NCBI GenBank assembly: GCA_951813515.1
Contig: OX638346.1
Span: 2,907,617-2,971,616, forward strand
DNA: 64,000 nucleotides
Origin: an uncultured Pseudomonadales bacterium
GTDB lineage: Bacteria; Pseudomonadota; Gammaproteobacteria; Pseudomonadales; Azotimanducaceae
Reading direction: 5' to 3'
Shown piece by piece: positions 51,385 through 59,633 of this stretch. Within the stretch, counting starts at the first letter, position 1, and every line of letters starts with the position of its first letter. Under the pieces are notes generated by a model. It saw only the letters and a list, made by a program, of their open reading frames with translations. It was not told the DNA's origin and made no database searches. The position numbers were made by a program, and so were the translations under genes.

Positions 51385-52089
51385 TCATTTGCTCGTCAGG
51401 TCGCGGATCTGCGCCCTCAACTTGGCAACTTCGGTTTCGGTCGTGGCAAGGCGCTTTTCAGCGTCCTCCGCAGCGCGTTCCGCCTCCTTCACAGCGTGTT
51501 CTGCCTCTTCGTGCGTCCGTAGATCTCGCCTCTTCGCAGGATCAAAAAGTCGCAACTCCGACCCCTTGAGGCATAGGTGTATGCCGAGTACCTGGCTGGC
51601 ATAGCCGCGCTGGCCATTAGGGAATCTCATGAGCGGCATCGACTGGTACACGCCTTCCCGCAACGCCAAGCCCTGAAGCGGCGGCGCGAGGTATTCCGAC
51701 CGCGGGTCGTAGAGGAAGTACTCTGCCACACCCCAGGCCGCATAGCGCTGTCGCTTGGTGCGCATGTCCTCGTGGCGGGTGCTCTTGGACGTGACCTCCA
51801 GCACGAAGGACGGCGGCCTTTCCTGCCAGATCTTGAACAGGTCGCGGCGGCGGTTGGGGACGCCGAACACTACGAACACGTCGGGCGCCAAGTGTCGGCG
51901 CGGGTTGCCGGGTTCGTCGTAGACGAGCATGTTCGCGCCGACGTAGACGTCCGGCGTGTCGCCATAGCGGATCTTCAGGGCGTGGGCCGCATAGGTCACG
52001 CGGTCGAAGTGCAGGTCGGTCTCCGCCAAGGGCTTGCCGTCCGACGTGGGGTATTCAACGACCGAGGGGTCGGGAACAGCTTGGTGCAT
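51385..52089 (-). CDS. Uma2-family (DUF820) nuclease-like protein with C-terminal coiled coil
   Basis: 234 residues from the ATG 52089. PD-(D/E)xK-like motifs: APDVFVVFGV and SFVLEVTSKSTRHED, then RQRYAAWGVAEYFLYDP, a segment shared by Uma2 proteins. The last 45 residues (HEEAEHAVKEAERAAEDAEKRLATTETEVAKLRAQ) form a heptad-type coiled coil, likely a multimerisation tail. Uma2 proteins are abundant in cyanobacteria and some proteobacteria, often in many copies; most have no tested activity. It is convergent with korB and sits beside a region of inverted repeats, so an accessory origin is plausible. Confidence 0.82.
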   Translation of the reverse strand: MHQAVPDPSVVEYPTSDGKPLAETDLHFDRVTYAAHALKIRYGDTPDVYVGANMLVYDEPGNPRRHLAPDVFVVFGVPNRRRDLFKIWQERPPSFVLEVTSKSTRHEDMRTKRQRYAAWGVAEYFLYDPRSEYLAPPLQGLALREGVYQSMPLMRFPNGQRGYASQVLGIHLCLKGSELRLFDPAKRRDLRTHEEAEHAVKEAERAAEDAEKRLATTETEVAKLRAQIRDLTSK

Positions 52090-52276
52090 GGGCTGCGCCT
52101 CGATTTCGTAATGCTGGCGGCGAACGTAGCATAGCCACGCTGGCGAACTCAATTTGGGCCGTTCGGGTTGACGCGGTTGATCCATTGCGCGCGAACATGG
52201 CGCCATTTTGGCTGCCGGGAAGCTTGCTTCAATTGGTATATCTCCGAAGTTGCCGTAGGCAAATGCGGATCTTTAG

Positions 52277-52516
52277 CCCGCATGTGTCACCAAGGGCCGC
52301 GATGATCGCGCAGGATTTTGCCCGCGTGGGCGTGCTCGCGAGCGGAAGCATAGCTGTCGCTTATGGTGCAGCGAGCACGTGCGCCCACGCGGGCAAAATA
52401 CAAGCGAGGGCGCGGCAGCGCAGTCTGTGTCCGGCGCGAACGTCGAAAATGGAACGCACCTCATGATATGCAATCACCTTTGTTGATTCGACAAGCGCCT
52501 TGGTGACATATGCGGG
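52277..52516. repeat. Outer inverted-repeat pair, about 240 bases end to end
   Basis: Left arm CCCGCATGTGTCACCAAGGG (52277-52296); the right arm read in reverse is CCCGCATATGTCACCAAGGC (52497-52516): 18 of 20 match. The arms face each other like element ends. No target duplication was seen outside them. Confidence 0.65.
52315..52399. repeat. Inner large hairpin
   Basis: The 25-base left arm (52315-52339; ATTTTGCCCGCGTGGGC then GTGCTCGC) pairs perfectly with 52371-52399, apart from a 4-base GTGC insertion in the right arm. The loop is 31 bases. GC-rich and very stable on either strand. Confidence 0.75.
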
Positions 52517-52654
52517 TTCGGTGTGTGATCTCGAGGTGCGTGACAGGACCGGTTCTTCGCCTCGGAGAATGCAGTAGACTTCTGGCCCCGAAATGAAGGA
52601 CAGATTGCGGAACTTTCGAGTCATTGCACGCCAGCCCCTCGGTGCGGTTCTGCC

Positions 52655-53149
52655 ATGAGCGGCGATCTGACCTACGTTACCGATGTCATGCGCGCCTCCC
52701 AGGGCAAGTGGAGCGAAACGCGCACTTCGCCGCCGATCACGGAAACAGACGTTCGCCGCTGGGCGATAGCCACGTTCTATCCCGAAAAGCCCCCGCGCAT
52801 CTATTGGGACCCGGAATACGCCGCGACAACCCGCTGGGGCGGCATCGTTGCGCCGCCGGACTTCAATCCCTTCGCGTGGTCATTTGACCGGGGTCCATCC
52901 GCCAGGCTTAGCATGCGGGGGCAGCGTGCCGATGGCTCCGCAGTCACTGGGATGAACGGCGGTCAGACCGATACGTACGGGGTGCCCATGCGGCCCGGTG
53001 ACACGATCACGGAGCGCAGCCGCCTCATCGGCTGGTGGGAGCAGGAAGGCCGGCTCGGACATACGCTCTTCGTGCGATCCGAGATCGAGTGGCGCAACCA
53101 GGACGACGAGCACGTGAGGACGCGCCTGTCCATTGGCGTGCGTTTTTGA
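52655..53149 (+). CDS. FAS1-like dehydratase-domain (MaoC N-terminal type) protein
   Basis: 164 residues. ITETDVRRWAIATFYPEKPPRIYWDPEYAATTRWGGIVAPPDFNPFAW is the hot-dog-fold pattern of FAS1_DH_region/MaoC N-terminal domains, and TYGVPMRPGDTITERSRLIGWWEQEGRLGHTLFVRSEIEWRNQ continues it. Two such half-hydratases, one here and one just downstream, together usually form an enoyl-CoA or mesaconyl-type hydratase. No CoA ligase or dehydrogenase is near, so the substrate is unknown. The next gene starts 20 bases later, so they are one transcript. Confidence 0.8.
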   Translation: MSGDLTYVTDVMRASQGKWSETRTSPPITETDVRRWAIATFYPEKPPRIYWDPEYAATTRWGGIVAPPDFNPFAWSFDRGPSARLSMRGQRADGSAVTGMNGGQTDTYGVPMRPGDTITERSRLIGWWEQEGRLGHTLFVRSEIEWRNQDDEHVRTRLSIGVRF

Positions 53150-53168
53150 GGATTTCGAGGAAAGAGCC

Positions 53169-53588
53169 ATGAGTGTGCGTTTCGATGACATCCAGGTGGG
53201 CGACCGTCTGCCTGAGTGGTCCCGCAAGACGAGCTTTCCGGAGTGGAACCGCTACGCGGCCGTCAACCACGAGTTCGTGCCCTTCCACATGGACGACGAC
53301 GCGGGGCGCGCGGCGGGCAACCCGAAGGGCGCCTTCGGCATGGGCAATCTTCGCTACGCCTATATCGTCAACGCGCTGCGCGACTGGATCGGCGACGAGG
53401 GAATCGTGCGGGAGGCCGGCTGCCAGCACCGCGTGCTCAACTGCAAGGACGACGTGCTGACCGTTGTGGGCGAGGTCACGGAGAAGGTGATCGAAGACGG
53501 CGAGCAGCGCGTGCGTCTCGAAATCAACGTGGTCAACCAGGACGGCGTCCGGACCTGTCCGGGTCACGCGGTGGTGGTATTGCCGTAA
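53169..53588 (+). CDS. MaoC-family dehydratase subunit
   Basis: 139 residues from the ATG 53169, with an AGGAAAG ribosome site. RFDDIQVGDRLPEWSRKTSFPEWNRYAAVNHEFVPFHMDDDAGRAAG has the MaoC hydratase motif with the catalytic Asp/His-type region (HEFVPFHMDDD), then GAFGMGNLRYAYIVNAL and ENGE-type strands. It is the catalytic partner of the preceding FAS1-like half. The pair hydrates a CoA- or ACP-bound unsaturated acid. The gene is convergent with the permease (10 bases). Confidence 0.82.
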   Translation: MSVRFDDIQVGDRLPEWSRKTSFPEWNRYAAVNHEFVPFHMDDDAGRAAGNPKGAFGMGNLRYAYIVNALRDWIGDEGIVREAGCQHRVLNCKDDVLTVVGEVTEKVIEDGEQRVRLEINVVNQDGVRTCPGHAVVVLP

Positions 53589-53598
53589 GGGTCGGGCT

Positions 53599-54897
53599 TC
53601 AGTCAAGTAGCGCGAATTTCGCCGCGAACAACAGTGCAACAGCGATCATGGCGGGGGAGCAATCGCGAAAACGCCCGGCCAGGAACTTGACCGCCACGTA
53701 GGTGAGGAACCCTATGCCGATGCCGTCGGCGATGGAGAACGTCAGCGGAATGGCGATGGCCGTGATCACGGCGGGGGCGGACTCGGTGATCTCGGGCCAG
53801 TCGATATCCACCAGCGCTCTCGCCATCAGGCAGGCGACATAGAGAATGGCCGGCGCCGTCGCGTAGGCCGGAATCGACTGCGCCAGCGGCGCGAAGAAGA
53901 GGCAGGCGAGGAACAGGACGGCCACCACGACCGCCGTCAGCCCCGTGCGTCCGCCGGCGCTCGTGCCGGCCCCGCTCTCGATGTAGCTCGTCACCGATGA
54001 TGTCCCGAGCAGGGTGCCGGCGACGGTTCCGGTGGAGTCTGCGATCACGGCGCGCTTGATTCCCGGCAGGCGTCCCCCGGCGTCGAGCAGGTTCGCCTGC
54101 CTGGCAACGCCGATCAGCGTTCCCGTGGTGTCGAACAGGTCGACGATGAGGAACGTGAGAATGATGCTGATCATGCCGACCTGCAGCGCCCCGGCGATGT
54201 CGAGTGCGAGCAGGGTGGGGGTGGGATCGGGCGGCATCGCAAGCAGGCCGTGCCACTGGGAGACGCCCATGCCGATGCCCATAGCCGTGACTCCCAACAC
54301 CCCGATGATGGTTGCTCCGGCGATGCGGCGCGCCGCCAGCGCAACGATCAGGCAGAACCCGAGCAGCGCGAGAATGGGAGCGGCGTCCAGCAGATCGCCG
54401 GAGGTCACGAGGGTGGCGGGGCTCGCGGTGATGACGCCGGCGTTCTTCAGGGCGATGATGCCGAGGAAAAACCCGATGCCAGCCGAGATGCCCATCTTCA
54501 ACCCGAACGGGATGGCGTTGATGATCCAGCGCCGTACCGGCAGCACGCTTAGCACGACGAACAGGATGCCGGAGACGAACACGGCGCCGAGAGCCACTTC
54601 CCAGGGGAAACCCAGCTCCAGGACGACGACGTAGCTGAAGAACGCGTTGAGGCCCATGCCCGGGGCCAGCGCCACGGGATAGTTGGCGTACAGACCCATG
54701 ATGAGGGTGCTGATCGCCGCGGCCACGCAGGTGGCGACAAAGACCGCCTCGAATGGCATGCCGGCATCGGCGAGGATCATCGGGTTGACGAAGGCGATGT
54801 AGACCATCGTCAGGAAGGTGGCCAAGCCCGCCCGCAGTTCGGTACGGAGATCGGAGTTACGCTCCGAGAGCCTGAAGTATCGGTCAAGGTTCAGCAT
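53599..54897 (-). CDS. NCS2-family purine permease (AzgA/GhxP-like)
   Basis: 432 residues. DRYFRLSERNSDLRTELRAGLATFLTMVYIAFVNPMILADAGMP is the AzgA-branch start. Motifs ATCVAAAISTLIMGLYANYPVALAPGMGLNAFF, FLIVDLFDTTGTLIGVARQANLLD and TSSVTSYIESGAGTSAGGRTGLTAV are typical of the adenine/guanine/hypoxanthine transporters. About twelve membrane helices. It overlaps the amidase end by 7 bases (ATGCTGA), so it is translated after it. The purine-transport branch is likely but the exact base is unknown. Confidence 0.9.
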   Translation of the reverse strand: MLNLDRYFRLSERNSDLRTELRAGLATFLTMVYIAFVNPMILADAGMPFEAVFVATCVAAAISTLIMGLYANYPVALAPGMGLNAFFSYVVVLELGFPWEVALGAVFVSGILFVVLSVLPVRRWIINAIPFGLKMGISAGIGFFLGIIALKNAGVITASPATLVTSGDLLDAAPILALLGFCLIVALAARRIAGATIIGVLGVTAMGIGMGVSQWHGLLAMPPDPTPTLLALDIAGALQVGMISIILTFLIVDLFDTTGTLIGVARQANLLDAGGRLPGIKRAVIADSTGTVAGTLLGTSSVTSYIESGAGTSAGGRTGLTAVVVAVLFLACLFFAPLAQSIPAYATAPAILYVACLMARALVDIDWPEITESAPAVITAIAIPLTFSIADGIGIGFLTYVAVKFLAGRFRDCSPAMIAVALLFAAKFALLD

Positions 54898-56336
54898 GGT
54901 TCCCCACAGTCTTGGTCTGTTGCCTGATCTCCGTGAGACGGGCGATGCTGTGCCCAGGGACGCGCACGCTCAAAGGCGGCGGCGGCGCGCAGGACCAGGC
55001 TGTCGTCCGCGCGCCTGCCGACGATCTGCAATCCCACGGGCAGGCCGGCGCCCGTCAAGCCGCAGGGCACGCTGGCCGCCGGCAGGCCGCTCATGTTGAA
55101 GGGGTAGCAGAACTCGGACCAGGACAGCCAGTCCCACGGATGATCGGGCCAATGCGCCGGTTGCAGACGTTCGACCGGGAACGCGGCGACGGAAACCGAC
55201 GGAGTCAGCAGGAGATCCCAGTCGGCCATGAATCGGTGGATGCGCTCGATGTAGGCGAGCTTGAGGGCGCGCATGGCGAGATAGGTTCCCGCGCTGTGTC
55301 CGCTGCCGGCGCGGATACAGGCGACAAGCCCCGGGTCCATCCTGTCCTCCCATGCGTCGAGATGTTCCGCCAGCGGCGACTCGTGGACTGCCCAGAAAAA
55401 ACGGGCGAGTTCGGGGCCCTGCGTGCCCCACGGCGGCGTCACGGCCTCGACGCGGCAGCCGAAGGATTCGAAGTCGCGTGCGGCCCTCTCGACGAGATCG
55501 GTTACGTCACTGTCGACGCGGGCATGGCCGAGGTCTGCGCTGAAGGCAACCTTCAACTCGCCGATATCCTCCGCGAGGTTGGCGGAGAACGCGCTGTCCG
55601 AATCGGTGAGGCTCGTGTGATCGAACGGATGAACGCCGGCCGTCGCATCGAGAAATAGCGCGGCGTCGGCGACTGTTCGGGAGATCGGCCCGACGTGGGA
55701 GACCAGGTCGTTGTTGCGCACCGGAACGTGGGGCACGCGTCCCCAGGTGGGCTTGAAACCGAATACGCCGCAGAAATGCGACGGCATGCGGATCGACCCC
55801 GCGCCGTCGGAGCCCTGGTGCAACGGACCGAAGCCCATCGCTGCCGCAGCGGCCGCGCCGGCCGATGACCCGCCGGCGTTGAAGCCGCGTTTCCAGGGGT
55901 TGTGGGTGATGCCTGTGCGGGGGCTGCGGCTCATCCCCGACCAGCCGAATTCCGAAGTGGTGGTCTTGCCGACGATCACGGCGCCCGCGGCCTTGAGGCG
56001 CTCCACGACCGGCGAATCGCCGTCCGCCACGTGGCCCGCCTGGGAGAAAGAACCCCGTTCCGTGGGAAGTCCCTTGAGATCGAACAGGTCCTTCACGGTC
56101 ACGGGGACGCCGTGCAGGACGCCGGTTGTCTCCCCGCGGGCCGAGGCCCTCTCCGCGTCTGCCGCCATTTCGATGGCGAGGTCCGGGGTCGCCTTGGCGA
56201 AGGCATTGACGCTCGCCTCGAGACGTTCAATGCGGTCGATTACGGCCTTGGCAATCTCCGTCGGTGAAACCTGCTTCTCGCGGACCCACGTCGCAAGCTC
56301 CGTAGCAGTGGCGAAACATAGGTCGTCTTCGCTCAC
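54891..56336 (-). CDS. Amidase (amidase-signature family)
   Basis: 481 residues from a GTG at 56336 in a GTGA overlap with the AKR gene. The Ser-cis-Ser-Lys triad is present: VTVKDLFDLKG (Lys), GGSSAGAAAAAAMG (cis-Ser) and QGSDGAGSIRMPS (nucleophile Ser). Length matches the family. It hydrolyses amides, possibly of purine-derived or other nitrogen compounds; the permease suggests import of a purine. Substrate unproven. It is the middle gene of a coupled operon (AKR, amidase, permease). Confidence 0.9.
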   Translation of the reverse strand: MSEDDLCFATATELATWVREKQVSPTEIAKAVIDRIERLEASVNAFAKATPDLAIEMAADAERASARGETTGVLHGVPVTVKDLFDLKGLPTERGSFSQAGHVADGDSPVVERLKAAGAVIVGKTTTSEFGWSGMSRSPRTGITHNPWKRGFNAGGSSAGAAAAAAMGFGPLHQGSDGAGSIRMPSHFCGVFGFKPTWGRVPHVPVRNNDLVSHVGPISRTVADAALFLDATAGVHPFDHTSLTDSDSAFSANLAEDIGELKVAFSADLGHARVDSDVTDLVERAARDFESFGCRVEAVTPPWGTQGPELARFFWAVHESPLAEHLDAWEDRMDPGLVACIRAGSGHSAGTYLAMRALKLAYIERIHRFMADWDLLLTPSVSVAAFPVERLQPAHWPDHPWDWLSWSEFCYPFNMSGLPAASVPCGLTGAGLPVGLQIVGRRADDSLVLRAAAAFERARPWAQHRPSHGDQATDQDCGEPC

Positions 56337-57370
56337 GCGACGTATTGTTCCGCGGTGGCCGCCGCTGCGAAGTTCTCCTTCAATGTGGCATAGCTCTGCA
56401 TGTCCGCGTTGACGACGTCGAGGCCGTTTTCGAGCACGTAGGCGTAGCTGCGCTGGAAGTCGGACAGGCGCGCCTCGCGCAGCTTGTCCGTGTAGTGGCG
56501 GTCGAATGCCGAGGGATTACCGCGCCCCAGCCAACCGCGGCCCGCCAGAAGGCGTCCGGCCTTCATGCCGACCAACCCGATGCCCGCGGCGCGGGCGCGG
56601 TCGAGAAGCGGACGAATCGCCTTCAGGTCGGGTGTGCCATCGAGGATGTTGCGACTCTTCCAGTCGTACCAGCCGGCTGGCGTAACGGCGATCATCGCGA
56701 GGCTGAACCAGCCGGTTTCCGTTGCGGCTTCGAGGACGCTCGCGGCGTTCTCGTGCGTGCTGACCCCGTAGTGGGACACCTTTCCCGCCTGCCTGGCAGC
56801 GAGGAAGGCCTCGTGCATTTCCTCGGAACGGACCAGGTGCGGGTTGTTCGCGCCCATCTGGTAGTAGGCGTCCACATGCTCGGTGCCGAGTTCGGAGAGG
56901 CTTTCATCCATCAGCGCCGACCAGGTCTTCGCCGCCTTGCGTGCGTCTGACACGGATATGTCCTCATCGGGTTCCGCGTCGATGCCCGTCATTGCCTTTG
57001 AAATCAGGAAGATATCGTCGCGGTGACGTCCGACGAATCGCCGCATGTTGCGCTCGGCAGCGTTGTAGTAGCGGCTGGTGCCGACGTCGAAGACATTGAT
57101 GCCGGCTTCGAAGGCGCGTTCGAGCAGATCGTCCAGGGGCTGTCGGGACAGGGCGGCGCCGCAACCGAACACGAGCCGGCTCGCGTTGTACCCGGTGCGG
57201 CCCAGGGTCCGATAGGTCATTTTCGGCCACGGCGCGGAGCCCGGCCCCGAGTCCTTCGCCGTTTCCAGCGCCGCGTGAATATCGCGCGTTTGCCACAGGG
57301 CCTGACCGCCGGCGGCGAGCATCGCGAGCAGTTGCACGAACGTACGACGACTGGGCAGGCTGGTCTTCAT
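56333..57370 (-). CDS. Aldo/keto reductase with twin-arginine-type N-terminus
   Basis: 345 residues from the ATG 57370. Residues 5-25 (LPSRRTFVQLLAMLAAGGQ) have an SRRTF twin-arginine motif and hydrophobic stretch, suggesting Tat export. The AKR fold follows: MTYRTLGRTGYNASRLVFGCGAAL, FEAGINVFDVGTSRYYNAAERNMRRF (catalytic Asp/Tyr), DAYYQMGANNP in place of the usual DxxxxH, VSHYGVSTHENAASVLEAA. The histidine of the usual tetrad is replaced by Asn or Met (QMGANN), so catalysis may differ. An exported AKR is unusual because it needs NADPH in the periplasm unless it uses another donor; possibly cofactor-loaded in the cytoplasm. It leads the amidase/permease operon. Confidence 0.82.
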   Translation of the reverse strand: MKTSLPSRRTFVQLLAMLAAGGQALWQTRDIHAALETAKDSGPGSAPWPKMTYRTLGRTGYNASRLVFGCGAALSRQPLDDLLERAFEAGINVFDVGTSRYYNAAERNMRRFVGRHRDDIFLISKAMTGIDAEPDEDISVSDARKAAKTWSALMDESLSELGTEHVDAYYQMGANNPHLVRSEEMHEAFLAARQAGKVSHYGVSTHENAASVLEAATETGWFSLAMIAVTPAGWYDWKSRNILDGTPDLKAIRPLLDRARAAGIGLVGMKAGRLLAGRGWLGRGNPSAFDRHYTDKLREARLSDFQRSYAYVLENGLDVVNADMQSYATLKENFAAAATAEQYVA

Positions 57371-57508
57371 GGCTTCTTTGTCCGGAGGGGTTCCACCGCC
57401 ACTTTGCCACCTTCGGGCCACGAGTCAAATCTTGTTCCTGCTTTCGGTTGACCTTCGCGCCCGCGTGATTCAAATTGTGCATTGAAGTTCCGGACGGTGG
57501 CGCCAACG

Positions 57509-58723
57509 ATGAGCGAAACGACACGCACGCGATCGGACGTCATCGTCGTCGGCAACACTTCCGACGATCCCTTCGCCATCGACGTGGCCTTCGCCTTCGG
57601 CCAGACGGAAGACGTCGCCGACCTCATCAGCATGAAGCAGTTCGCCAATTCGGAGTTCTGTCCGCGCTTCATCTCCGACGAGAACGACTTCACGAACATC
57701 GGCAACAAGCTGGCCGGGAAGACCGTAGTTATCGTCAGCACGTCGAACCGCGTCGTGAGCCGCCAGAACCTGGCCATGCGCAACGTGCTGATAGCGCGCG
57801 CGGCCAAGGAAAACGGCGCGGCGGAGGTGATCCTGGTGGAGCCGGACCTGTACTACAGTGCGCAGGATCGGGGTCCGAGGCCTGATCTAGGCAGTACGCC
57901 TTTCGAACGCGATTCGAAGGATTTGAAGAAGTTCGACGGGCAACCGTTCTCCGTCATGCTCTACGCGCAAATGCTGAAACTCGCCGGCGTGGATCGCGTT
58001 GTCACCGTGCACAATCACTCCCATGCGGTGCGATCGGTGTTCGCCCAGATCTTCGACGGCGGCTATCACCACCTGTTGCCCCACGAGATCTATGTCGACT
58101 ACCTGCTCAACTCGGACATCGTGCGGTACGGGCCGAACGGCGAAGGGCTCGCGCTGTGCGCGCCGGACCAGGGCGCGCGGGAGTTCGTGCTCGAAATGGC
58201 TTCGTCACTGGGATTGCCGAAGGTCAAGTGCATTCTGCTTGAGAAGGAACGTTCCGGCGAACGCGACGTGGAGATTTCGCTCTACGAAGGGAGCGGGTCG
58301 AGTTTCGACGACTTCGAAGGCCACGATATCGTGCTGTTCGATGACATGGTGCGCACGGGATCCACGCTGGTGGAGACCTGCCGGTTCCTGAAGCGGGTCA
58401 AGCCCGGTCGCCTCGTCTTCGCGGTCACCCACTTCTACGCCAGCGACGAGGGCCGCCAGAAGATGGCGGACAGCGCGATCGACGAGATCCTGGCGCTCAA
58501 CACGCTGCCCGCGGTGCTCAACCGGGACGAACAGGGGCGCCTGCGCAAGAAAATGGTCGTGCTGAAGATCGAGAAATGGCTCGCGCGCAAGCTCTGCGAG
58601 ATCACCGGCGTTGCCGACGAGCCGAGCGAGAACTTCTACCAGATCGACATGTCGTCGAAAAATCCCCGATTCAGGCGCAAGATATGGTCGAACGACCAAC
58701 TTGCCAGCCTGCGCACCGGGTAG
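57509..58723 (+). CDS. PRPP-synthetase-like phosphoribosyltransferase, long form
   Basis: 404 residues from the ATG 57509; an upstream ATG at 57482 is also possible. The PRPP-binding motif is DIVLFDDMVRTGSTLVE (about 275). Parts align with ribose-phosphate pyrophosphokinase: STSNRVVSRQNLAMRNVLIARAAKENGAAEVILVEPDLYYSAQDRG, then RVVTVHNHSHAV (His in the catalytic region). It is about 90 residues longer than normal Prs, with unusual insertions (FDGQPFSVMLYAQMLK). The catalytic flexible loop motif is altered (LEKERSGERDVEI). It may make PRPP or a related sugar phosphate. It is divergent from the AKR-amidase-permease operon, and a purine-salvage link is inference. Confidence 0.8.
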   Translation: MSETTRTRSDVIVVGNTSDDPFAIDVAFAFGQTEDVADLISMKQFANSEFCPRFISDENDFTNIGNKLAGKTVVIVSTSNRVVSRQNLAMRNVLIARAAKENGAAEVILVEPDLYYSAQDRGPRPDLGSTPFERDSKDLKKFDGQPFSVMLYAQMLKLAGVDRVVTVHNHSHAVRSVFAQIFDGGYHHLLPHEIYVDYLLNSDIVRYGPNGEGLALCAPDQGAREFVLEMASSLGLPKVKCILLEKERSGERDVEISLYEGSGSSFDDFEGHDIVLFDDMVRTGSTLVETCRFLKRVKPGRLVFAVTHFYASDEGRQKMADSAIDEILALNTLPAVLNRDEQGRLRKKMVVLKIEKWLARKLCEITGVADEPSENFYQIDMSSKNPRFRRKIWSNDQLASLRTG

Positions 58724-58736
58724 CCGCGAAGAACTC

Positions 58737-59180
58737 TCAGGAAAACGCTGGCAGCACCGTCTCCGCGAGCAGGCGCTCGTTGTCGACGACGTAGTCGGAG
58801 GGGCACGCCAAATTCAGAATGATGGTGCGGGCGCACGCATCGATATATTCGCGCAAACGGGTAACGCAATCTTCGGGATTGCCGGCCAGCGCGTACGTGC
58901 CGACCAGCCTGGAGAAGTCCTGGTTGTACTGTCGTGATAGCCGCTGCACGGCCATTTTGACGGCGGTGTCACGGTCCTCGTGCACGGCGAAAAGATATGG
59001 ATTCCGGGGACGACAGTGTCCTTCCGGCCCGCCGCGTCGGCATACCTGGCGATGGCCTCGAGACTGTCCGCCAGGTGCTCGGGCGTATACATGTAAGGCA
59101 GCCAGCCGTTGCCATGCCGTGCGCAACGGCGCATCGCGGCTTCGCTGCGCCCTGAGACATGCCACCGACCTGGCAACTGC
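58737..59180 (-). pseudogene. LLM-class flavin oxidoreductase, truncated and frameshifted
   Basis: The C-terminal half of a luciferase-like monooxygenase is split over two frames. The upstream part reads HVSGRSEAAMRRCARHGNGWLP, YMYTPEHLADSLEAIARYADAAG; near 59000 it must shift frame to continue NPYLFAVHEDRDTAVKMAVQ through TYALAGNPEDCVTRLREYI to the stop at 58737. The N-terminal FMN-binding half is absent and the 5' junction near 59180 abuts an unrelated fragment. No intact gene can be made. Confidence 0.75.
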
Positions 59181-59221
59181 GCCCTTACTATCATTCCATG
59201 TCGACCGGTTGGAACGATTGA

Positions 59222-59491
59222 GGGATTGACAATCCGGTCGTTGATGCGCTGGTTGACGCGGCGCTGGCGGCGCCAAATCCTGGTCGATTCATGGCGGCTT
59301 TGCAATCACTCGATCGTGTGCTGCTGTGGAACTATTATCAGATCCCTTTAGATGCCCGGGAGGACACGCGTATTGTCTATTGGGACAAGTTCGGTCGTCC
59401 CGAATTGCCAGATGAGATGTACGATGCACCTTTCCCGGATGGCTGGTGGTTCGATGAAGATAAAGCGGCCCGCATTGTTGTTGATCAGTAA
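59222..59491 (+). pseudogene. Duplicated C-terminal fragment of a YejA-like binding protein
   Basis: After a stop at 59219-59221 the frame reads GIDNPVVDALVDAALAAPN, SLDRVLLWNYYQIPL, DKFGRPELPDEMYD and FPDGWWFDEDKAARI. It matches the end of the complete gene at 60035-61972 (GISHPAVDYLVEQ, IDRVLLWQYYQI, DKFGRPAF, FPDGWWYEPEKAARI). About 88 codons remain, without a ribosome site or N-terminal part. Divergence between the copies shows the fragment derives from a related, not identical, gene. Confidence 0.8.
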
Positions 59492-59526
59492 ATGGGGTCA
59501 AAATTGCTGAGTTGATGAATTTATAG

Positions 59527-59568
59527 TCCGCCCCCTGCGGCCAAAAATCCGCCCCCTGCGGCCAAAAA
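59527..59568 (+). repeat. Two tandem 21-base units
   Basis: A GC-rich unit (starts TCCGCCCCCTGCGG, ends CCAAAAA) is present twice in exact tandem, just before the terminator hairpin of the receptor remnant. Confidence 0.7.
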
Positions 59569-59592
59569 AAAGCGCACCCTTTTGAGGTGCGC
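59564..59592 (-). terminator. Rho-independent terminator (reverse strand)
   Basis: On the reverse strand GCGCACC-TCAAAAG-GGTGCGC followed by eight T. It lies 42 bases after the stop of the receptor remnant. The same kind of hairpin follows the second receptor copy (63787-63815). Confidence 0.85.
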
Positions 59593-59633
59593 TCTTCGAA
59601 AAAGCTTCGGACCCCCTTTAGGGCCCCGAACAC

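Larger units (their letters stand above)
52090..52654. other. 565-base gap with nested inverted repeats
   Basis: Contents: about 185 bases with nothing recognised, then outer 20-base arms (52277-52296 and 52497-52516) enclosing an inner hairpin (52315-52339 with 52371-52399). A reverse-strand open frame of 87 residues (52361-52624) crosses the inner arm; it has no family or convincing ribosome site and I do not call it a gene. The whole could be a miniature element or a structured RNA locus. Confidence 0.55.

Noticed and set aside
52315..52399. Retron-type non-coding RNA
   Set aside because: A strong hairpin is present but no reverse transcriptase gene is nearby.
52361..52624. 87-codon reverse-strand frame in the repeat block
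   Set aside because: No ribosome site, crosses a hairpin arm, no similarity recognised; could be revisited with expression data.
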